NCBI GenBank assembly: GCA_003117195.1
Contig: BDSI01000119.1
Span: 147,378-211,377 of the forward strand
Reading direction: 5' to 3'
Source of the DNA: Eudorina sp. 2006-703-Eu-15
Lineage: Eukaryota > Chlorophyta > Chlorophyceae > Chlamydomonadales > Volvocaceae
DNA: 64,000 nucleotides
This document shows positions 56,681 through 64,000 of this stretch, in pieces. Within the stretch, counting starts at the first letter, position 1. Every line of letters begins with the position of its first letter. Both the position numbers and the translations under genes were made by a program. The notes beneath the pieces are model-generated. The model saw nothing but the letters and a program-made list of their open reading frames with translations. It was not told where the DNA came from and did no database searches.

Positions 56681-59589
56681 GTCTGATGGCCGTAGAGCAG
56701 AAGATCTGGATCTAACTTGTACAGCACAACCGATTACCGTTAGAGCCGCAGAGCCCGGGCCTATGGCCGGCACTGTCGGGGGCGCCTGGGAGTTCCACGG
56801 CCCTTGGCGCCTCGCGTTATCATGTCTTTCTTGTCTTGACCAGCAGGTGTTTGTTTCTGACCGCATTCACTGACCCTTTTGGACGAGACGAGGTGTTTTT
56901 TTTGTGTGTGTTTTGTTGTGTGTGTGTGTGTGTGGCTGTCTGCGCGGGAGGCCGCCCCCGGGCCCCCTTATAGTTGCGCACCGGGGGGTGTTGGGATGTG
57001 TGATGGGCCGTAAGGCCCCGGGGGCCTCGGGTGATTTGTGATGCTGGAGCTGCATGCGCCGCATAGTCCCCCTGCCGTTGATCGCGGACGGGGGTATAGA
57101 TAACATGAGCATCAGGCGGGGAGAGGGAGGGTTGAGTGGTTGGGGCTGCAACGCCCGCGGCGAGGCTTGGCGGGCTGGGGCTGTGGGACCGCCCGCGATG
57201 GCATATGCCGGTCGTCGGTCGATGGAGAGAGCGAAGGTGGTGGTACTGAGGGTGCGGACGGGGTGGAAGGGACCGTGTCGCGGGTGGGAGGATCGGACCG
57301 CTCCCGGTAGTCCAAGGGTTGGCGCGAGCCCGTCAGATGGGGGGTGTCGGATAAGGCCCAGGATCACCGCTCGGCGCGGGAGTCTGGCGCTCTGGCCCCG
57401 AACAATTTTGCTTGTGTGCGTTGGCCCCGGAGGGGGATGCTGAGACAGTGCATTCCCCCACTGCGTCCCCTCCCTGGAGAGACGCGGAGTACTATTCTTT
57501 GATGCCGTTTCTTTATTACGCGCTCGACCACCTGCAACCTCTACCCCTTGCGGTGACCTCACGACTTCCTTTGGGTGTACTTGTTGCCTGTTACCTGTGT
57601 ACTCAGCGCGATGGCTGTGGTGGTGGTGGTGGTGGTGGTGGTGCTGCTGCTGCTGTTGCTGTTGCCGTTATTGCTGCTGCCGCTGCTTGCTTTGTGGTGG
57701 TGGGTTTCATCCGGATGTGCGGCTGGGTGCGGGATCAACTTGGGGGAGGGCAGAATGGCCGCGATGCCAGGTCCCCTGCCCTGTCCATGTCCCATGGCAA
57801 GGCGACAGACACGACCCCCCCCCCCCACACACACACATACACACATACACACGCGCGCGCGTATGCACGCACTCAAAACACACAAACACGCATCACACAG
57901 GCACGCTGCGGACAAGTACGGACGTACATAGACGTGTTGAGGCAGCGGCGCGCATTTCGGCGCCGCGGCGGCTTTTTCCGCTCATCATAGTCGCTTCGCT
58001 TCGCTTATTGCGGACCGTATTTGGACCGGATAAATCGGACCCCACCCCGGGCTGGCTGCAGTACGAATCGGCGACGCTTGGGATGCACCAAGCGGTGCCC
58101 CAAGCCCTGAAACGTCCGGGGCTGGTTGTGGAAGACAGAGATCGGGGCCTCTTGTTGTGTTGCCTTTCAGGCAATTAGCTTTTGCTCGCCGTCGCCCGGC
58201 TTGTCCCGTCCGGATCCCGCACCGAGTTGGATTCCGGTTGGGGGGCACGCGTGTGCCGAGCGCGGACTGGCTCCGGAACCAAACCCGCGTGTGTTCGTTG
58301 GGGTGTGGAGGTAGGGGCGTACATACACAGCGGAACTGTAACACCGCCCCCGCTGTAACGCGCCACGTGTATAGTTGGGACCTATCAACCCCTGTGGCTA
58401 CAGTCACAGGCTGCTTCTCGGTCAAGGACGGCGTTGACGGAACCGGTCAGCGGTCAGGCTGCGCCCGACCGAACTAACCAGAACTACTTTTAATACAGGG
58501 TCGTAGGGGTTGGTGGTTACATGGCTTGCATGGATGGATGGCCGCACGGCGACGAGCTGTGGGAGCACCGAGCGAGTCCCTCCCGAGCTCGGCACATCTG
58601 CCCATCACCAAGCAGGGAAAATACACACCTCCGCGTCCGTCCGTCCGTGCGTGCGTCCCCATGGGCTGCTGGGAACGGCAGCGTGGCTTTTGCTGGCGCA
58701 ACAAAACGCCGAAGACCCAGCACCGCTCCTACCGCATCTACTGCACAAAAGGGTGTTACATAAGGGTTACATATTGAGAAACCCGGACCGGTGGCGGATA
58801 TTTCCGTAGCCTCATCGGCGTCGAGAAGTCTATAATCACCAAGCAAATCGAGCTCAGCCACACCCGCAGGAGCGGGTAGGCGTTTCTGGCCGCAAAGATA
58901 CCACCTGACGAGGCGCATGTCGACTCATCAGGAGCGGGGTTTCACACAAACAAACAAACAAACAAACAAACAAGGGGACTGCACGTCGCGTGACAGGCGC
59001 CGCCCGCAGCTCACATACACATTAGAGCACAAGTACAAGGTAGGTTCAAAAACAGATGTGCGCATCGAAAACAGATGCTGACGCAGCCCCCAGCCACGTG
59101 CGTCCTACACGAGCTGCCTGACATACAATGCTGATGCGCGTCATCATATCTCTTCACGCCAGGCCAGAGGTGTAAATGACCACCTGACCCGCCAGCAGCC
59201 GGGTGCTTACTTCTGCTGGAACCTCCAACCGACACCTGGACCGCGACCACCGGCCCGAGTACGATATCTCAGCGGCACTAAAAGTTCTACAGCGGACAAT
59301 GCGCGACCTCCGGACAGCAACGTGAGTGAGCACACACACTGAAAATGGCTGCTGCTGGCACGACGTGCACGGGCTTAGAAACCGACAAACCGACGGACCG
59401 CACCCGCCGGTGACGGCGGCATTATTATTGCGCGGAGCACTGGCTAGGATGCGTGGGGTCAAACCAACCAAGGCTGGGCGCCTGCGTGGGCGCCTGCACG
59501 ACACCCGCCTTGAGCAACCGCCCCCAAGGACCTGTGCTTGGTGTGGATATATAACAGTTGAACCATCCACGTGTCATCAACATTTACTA
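56681..59589. other. intergenic region
   Basis: No gene is supported. It has TG and CA runs (about 56903-56932 and 57825-57856), a GGT/GCT run (57615-57680) whose hydrophobic open frames are repeat artefacts, and an AAAC run (58950-58974). Two TGTAA motifs on the - strand (near 58755 and 58766) could serve polyadenylation of the - strand gene ending at 59590. Confidence 0.55.
58950..58974. repeat. AAAC tetranucleotide run
   Basis: About six consecutive ACAA/CAAA units. Confidence 0.9.
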
Positions 59590-60546
59590 CTACTCGTCAA
59601 CCTCGTTGTCCTCGCCGAGGGCGGGTGCGCGCTCGTGCTCGTGGTGCTTCTTCACCTCGTCCCGGTGCGGGAAGCAAATCTTGCAGCGCTGCACGCCGTG
59701 CTCGCACATGGAACCCGTAGCGGCCTTCTCCGCGTGCTTCAGCAGCTGCGGACACGGCGATCGGAGAGGGGGCGGAGGGAGTGCCGTGCATTAGGATACA
59801 ATAAGCAGGCGGTTTCGAGGGGTTTGCTCACCGCAAGCAAATTGTCCAAGCGATGATCAAATAGCTGCGCTTTCTTTTGACACACGAAAATTTTGACACA
59901 CGAAAAATAAACACAGAAAAGAATATGTCCGCCGGGCTAAGCCACACTGCCAAAATCGCCACCATGCGAATCCCTCAGCCTACCTCCCGCTGCTCCTTGA
60001 TAGCGCGCTTGCTGTGCTTGCCCTCGGGATCCATCTCAAGCTTGTACTCGCGCTCAGCCTTGTACTGCCGAGCCTGCTCCTGTCGCTCCTGCGAACGGAA
60101 AACAGGCAACAATCTATTTGCCAACTAGGTTGTTATTCAGCACACGCCGGAAGGTCGTGGCAATCGTAAAGGCCAATTCAAATTTATACAAAAACTACGG
60201 CCGACAGCGCATGCGTCAGGAGCTACACGACAGGTTTTACGTTCGTTCCGAAGCCGTCGCCACAGCCGATCTCACCTGCTCCTTTGCCAGCTTTTGACCG
60301 TGCTGCTGGGCTTTGAGAACATCATGAATCGCGGCCTCCTGCTTCTTCGTTTCCGCAAGCTTGTCTACAACAGGCCAAGGCGCGGTACCATGGACAGCAT
60401 GCAGTCGTTACCGACACGGGACAAAAGCAGAGAGCTTGAACGCTAATTCTCCATAGAGGCAAGCGCAATGAACAGTTTGCAAACAGCATACCCTTATGAG
60501 GCGCCTTGGCCGGCTCGCTGTTGTGTAGCAGCGTGTCCAGTGTCAT
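59590..60546 (-). CDS. 134-aa highly charged protein with C-terminal Cys/His motif
   Basis: Four exons on the - strand: 60492-60546 (ATG at 60544-60546), 60276-60364, 59984-60088 and 59590-59745 (stop TAG 59590-59592). All introns are GT-AG, phases agree, and the total is 135 codons including stop. The product is MTLDTLLHNSEPAKAPHK, then a long Lys/Glu/Gln-rich segment expected to be helical or coiled-coil (KLAETKKQEAAIHDVLKAQQ, RQEQARQYKAEREYKLEMDP, GKHSKRAIKEQRELLKHAEK), then CEHGVQRCKICFPHRDEVKK and an acidic end. The C-x-H-x5-C-x-x-C-x-x-H pattern could bind a metal. I do not recognise the family and assign no function. It is transcribed divergently from the SnoaL/NTF2-like gene. Confidence 0.82.
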
Positions 60547-60843
60547 TTCTTTCGTCTCGTGAAAACAAATTGTGAGTATGAAGTCCAATTAATCGAAATG
60601 ATCTTTCGTTGAGCATTACTTTTGTAATTGAACTGGGTGCAGCGTGCCCGATTTTATGTGGGTTGGCCTAACGGAAGAAGGTACGGAGACCGTCCGACGT
60701 CACTTCCGAAAGCAACCAGCCGGGACCTGTTAAGTAGCGCCGCACAAATTGTATGCCCTGCGCAATGAAGCATAATTTCTGAAGTCTTGTTCGCTAAGTA
60801 CCTCGTGATTGTGTGCGCTTGGGGACGACAAATACCACGAAAA
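60547..60843. promoter_or_regulatory. putative bidirectional promoter region
   Basis: About 300 bp separate the ATG of the - strand 134-aa gene from the proposed ATG of the + strand SnoaL/NTF2-like gene. The interval is AT-richer than the flanking exons. No specific core element was identified, so this call rests on gene arrangement alone. Confidence 0.4.
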
Positions 60844-62943
60844 ATGAAGGCTTCCGTAACGCAAGGGCCCCCCAAGCGCTTCGCGAGGCAAGCAACCACT
60901 AGAGGTATATGTAATGTAACGAGGCGTCGCACAAATCTCCGGGTTGTCGCTTTCAAGGAGCAGGACGATATTAAGGTGCGACTGTTACCTGAAGGACGAG
61001 CCGTCGCGTCCAGACTCCAGAGTGACCACACTCTCGGCTCACGACAACCGATGCAATTTCAGCAGCATATCATGTCTTTGGCAGTCAATTACAACGAACT
61101 CACAGCCACCGACAGCATTCCTTCCAGTTCGCAATACGAACACGAGCAGCAGCCTTGAACCAACGCGTGGGCATCTCTCTTTCAGCAGGTTTGTCTAAAG
61201 CCTGCATACACCCGTCCGTGACTCCCCAGGCATTCCCCCGCATCATTCTGCAATACGTTAAAAAAACCCCAAGCGCATGCCGGCCCTCGCATGACATGAC
61301 ATCGCCTCACCCTACACGCAGGACTGGCGAGTCAAGCAGATGGTGGACACCTGCCACGTCTACTACGCGAGCATCTGGGGCCGGGGTGACCTCACCGTCG
61401 CGGACACGATCCTGGACCCCAAGTTCGTGTACCGCGACCTGTGCAGCGTGGCGAGCTGGGCCCAGCAGCAGCCCGAGTACAGCCCCCTGGCCGCCACAGG
61501 CATGGTGGTGGGCCCCCGCGCCTTCAAGTCGCTTGTGTACGACACCCGCATGCAGTACCCCGATTACCACATCGAGGTGCGAGCAGCAGGGAGGGCTGTC
61601 CTGGTACGGTAGGTACGGCAACTGCCGTACTCATGTCCGGTTCCATAGTCGTGCTCGGATTTGGGTCTCGCGGGTGGGAGACGATTGGACCGGGCCCAGG
61701 CGGCCGGTAGGGCTGAGCCTCAGGCCCCCTGCACGTACCCGCCAACACCCCTCGCGGTGTCACCCTCGGATACCCTGCTGCTCGGATACCCTGGTGCTCG
61801 AATGCCCTGGTGCTCGGATACGCGGCCTACCTACCGCGGCGTCGCGCTCGTAGGATTTCTCGTGAGCTTATCATGAGGAACGGAGGAGCCAGATTTAACC
61901 CCGGGCGCGCCCGCCCAGCGCACCGTACGATCAGTGTGGGGTGGTGAAACCCTCGCTGATCCGGGGCTCGTGACTTCCCATGTACGACATCCGAAGCGCA
62001 TGGCAATCCATCTGGGTCGCGTCTGCGTCTTCGCTCGTCACCTCTGCCCTCCACTAATCCCCCGCGGCCTCCTGTGCCTGCTGGCCCGTCGCCGCCTGTC
62101 TGCCGTACACCGCCGTAAACCGTCGTACGGCCAGGTGGACGAGCTCGCGGTCAGCGATACGCACCGCATCTTCGTCAACTGGGTCAGCCAGGGCACACAG
62201 CTGGAGGCGGTGCCCGGCGGGGAGGCCGCCGCCGCCGCGACACCGCGAGAGCCGGACCGCCGCCACTGGTTCCACCCGCAGCAGCAGCCGGGCGCCGTGA
62301 CGGGCCCCGGCGGCCCCCCCGCGGCCAACACGGCGCCGTCGTACCATAACAGCCTCGTACACGGCGTGGACGTGATCACGTTCAACCACGACCGCAGCCG
62401 GATGCTGGAGGTGCGGGGGCTCGTGTGATGGGTGATGGGTGGATATAATATCGAGGGCAGGCAGGTAGGTAGGTACCTACCGTAATCAGGAGGTAGGCGA
62501 CGCGGCGCGGTCGGTCCGACGGGCGCGGATGCGGCCCCCTGGCGGGCGGGCCGGCGGGCGGTGAAGCGGTGGTAATCGACCCATGGGTGCCCTGCCTCCC
62601 GGCCTTGCGGAGAGCTGTCCCCAGCTCCGTGGCCCCCCCCTTCTCACGTGTCGCGACAACCCCCACACACCCAACCGCCCTCCCTCCCGTCCCACCCCTC
62701 CCTCCCGCCCAGGTCAATGTGTACCGGCAGCTCAGCTCCGACGAGCGCCGCGCCGTGGAGCGGCGACTGGCGCCCAACCCGCTGGAGATACGACTGGCCC
62801 GCCTCCACTGGGAGCAGCCGCAACAGCAGCAACAACAACAACAACAACAGAAACAACAGCAGAAACAGGTGCAGCAGAAGCAGCAGCCACAGCAGCCCCA
62901 GTCCGGCGCGCGACCGCCACCGCCGCCGCCGCCCCGCCGCTGA
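60844..62943 (+). CDS. SnoaL/NTF2-like fold protein with poly-Gln/Pro C-terminus
   Basis: Three exons are well supported: 61322-61576, 62135-62410 and 62713-62943 (stop TGA 62941-62943), all phase 0. They encode VKQMVDTCHVYYASIWGRGD, ADTILDPKFVYRDLCSVASW, GMVVGPRAFKSLVYDTRMQY, PDYHIEVDELAVSDTHRIFV and NWVSQGTQLE. The helix with a growing-size aromatic pattern, a D-P-x-F-V-Y-R-D strand, G-x-x-A/F-K helix, P-D-Y-x-I-E-V and a paired D-x-x-x-V-x-W-x-x-x-G-T strand is the SnoaL-like/NTF2 layout. The last exon adds RQLSSDERRAVERRLAPNPL and a Gln-rich, then Pro-rich end. The 5' part is uncertain: ATG 60844 (good context, basic Ser/Thr/Arg-rich N-terminus MKASVTQGPPKRFARQATTR, possibly a plastid transit peptide) may lead into a donor at 60905. 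Substrate or partner unknown. Confidence 0.65.
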
Positions 62944-64000
62944 GCGGCTGCGGCTGAGGTCGCCCGGGGCCCGGGGCGGCGGTCCCCGCTGTCCGCTGCT
63001 GCTGTGGGACGTCCCGGGGGCTCCTGCGCCCTCCCGGCCCGCCCCGCTATAAATATGTCTACTGATTTCCTATACCCCGTCCCGCCCCTCCGGGGTGGAG
63101 GGGTCCGGGCTCTAGGTCCCTCGGGCCACCCGGGGGGCCACCCAGGGAGGCCACCAGGCGCCTGCGCTGCCCCGTCGCCGCCGACGGCAGGTCGGCCACG
63201 AGGGGGGCCCTGGGGGCCTGCGGCGCTGCCCCCAAGTCCTCGTGTGCGCATGTGCTCATGTCCGCGACTGCAGCGACTGCAGCGACTGCAGCGACTGCAG
63301 CGACTGCAGCGACTGCAGCGACTGCAGCGACTGCAGCGACTGCAGCGACTGCAGCGACTGCGGTGTGCCCCGTAGTGGTAGGGGGCATGCGGGGGGGGGG
63401 GGGCAAAAGGGCGGGGGGCGGGGGCCGTACCAGTGGCGGTGCGCGGTGGGTGGGTGGGTGCCGCACTGCCGCGGTAGGGTGTCCTGACCGAGATTTTCCG
63501 GTACGGTGGAACGCGGTTCGGCACCACGCGGTACGGCACGGCACGGCGCGGTACGGATTCGAGGGGTACGACATGGACCAGTGATCTCCTGAGCGGGCGC
63601 TGATGGGGGGGGTTTCGGAGCCAGGCAGTGCGGTCCGCTCCCTCACATCCTCTCCCGGCGGTCGTCCGGAGGCCAGCAAACAAATCAAATCAAACCGGAT
63701 GCGTCCGAGACTCCGAGTGCACCGACCGGGTGCCGAGACGCGCCGGGGCGCGCAGTTTCCACCCGAGGCCACCCGGATGCGCGGGCGGCGGTGACCTCTC
63801 GTGGGTGCCCCTAGGGACCTCCATCCGATGTGTTGGGCAGGGGGGCCCCGGGACTGCGGAAGGGGGCTCTTAACACGTTGACAGCATATCTAAAGACACG
63901 GTGGTGTACGTGCGTGGGGAGGGGGGGCGTACGGCTTGCATGCGGGCGCAGAGGGGGGGCGCAGAGGGCGGGCGCCTTAAGACACATACCCGCCGGGCCC
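62944..64000. other. downstream region to the window end
   Basis: No gene is supported. It contains a 9-bp CTGCAGCGA array (63264-63360), G-runs and a GTACGGCACGGC-rich stretch (about 63500-63560). Frames on both strands over the array are (SDC)n or (VAA)n artefacts. Confidence 0.6.
63264..63360. repeat. 9-bp CTGCAGCGA tandem array
   Basis: About ten perfect copies, each containing a CTGCAG palindrome. Confidence 0.95.

Noticed and set aside
57575..57931. Hydrophobic membrane protein on the + strand
   Set aside because: Hydrophobicity comes from GGT/GCT trinucleotide runs in three frames at once.
63264..63360. Ser-Asp-Cys or Ala-Thr repeat protein
   Set aside because: Frames arise from a perfect 9-bp array and have no flanking coding signal.

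Overview
This window reads as nuclear DNA of a GC-rich green alga, most likely a volvocine (Chlamydomonas/Volvox-type) chlorophyte. The reasons are many GT-AG introns with C-rich acceptor tracts; coding exons full of Ala, Gly, Pro, Ser and Gln runs; abundant micro- and minisatellites; a MYND-finger protein of a style common in volvocine algae; and a short interstitial telomere-like tract mixing CCCTAAA and CCCTAAAA units. No prokaryotic operon structure, rRNA, tRNA, CRISPR array or intact mobile element was recognised. The species assignment is inference.

Two very large paralogous genes on the + strand dominate the window. RLK-1 (about 3451-27660, 34 exons, about 4,200 aa) and RLK-2 (about 36502-53239, 23 exons, about 2,110 aa) each encode a hydrophobic N-terminal segment, an ectodomain, one transmembrane helix with a basic stop-transfer, and a complete protein kinase domain followed by a low-complexity tail. 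I rebuilt the ectodomain exon by exon. It resembles two bacterial-type cellulose-binding folds in series: a CBM2-like module bounded by two cysteines, then a CBM3-like module with TNTGS, DYS and AYLGGVIAWGSPP signatures, then a short cysteine motif. RLK-1 carries two such units (A and B); RLK-2 carries one. Splice phases agree across every exon junction and match between units and between paralogs. The pair therefore looks like a tandemly duplicated family of putative glycan-sensing receptor kinases, which is the most interesting content here.

Between the two kinase genes, on the - strand (30226-34602), lies a MYND-finger gene that changes reading frame several times and carries an in-frame TAG. 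It is probably a pseudogene. After RLK-2 come three smaller genes: a + strand gene whose last two exons (55601-56680) encode a PB1-like fold and a His/Gln-rich tail; a compact four-exon - strand gene (59590-60546, 134 aa) for a charged protein with a C-terminal Cys/His motif; and, from a shared divergent promoter region of about 300 bp, a + strand gene (60844-62943) for a SnoaL/NTF2-like protein with a poly-Gln/Pro end.

The rest is intergenic or intronic DNA rich in tandem repeats. Exon boundaries were inferred by eye from splice consensus, reading frame and paralog comparison, without transcript support. First exons and the start of the last RLK-1 exon are the least certain.
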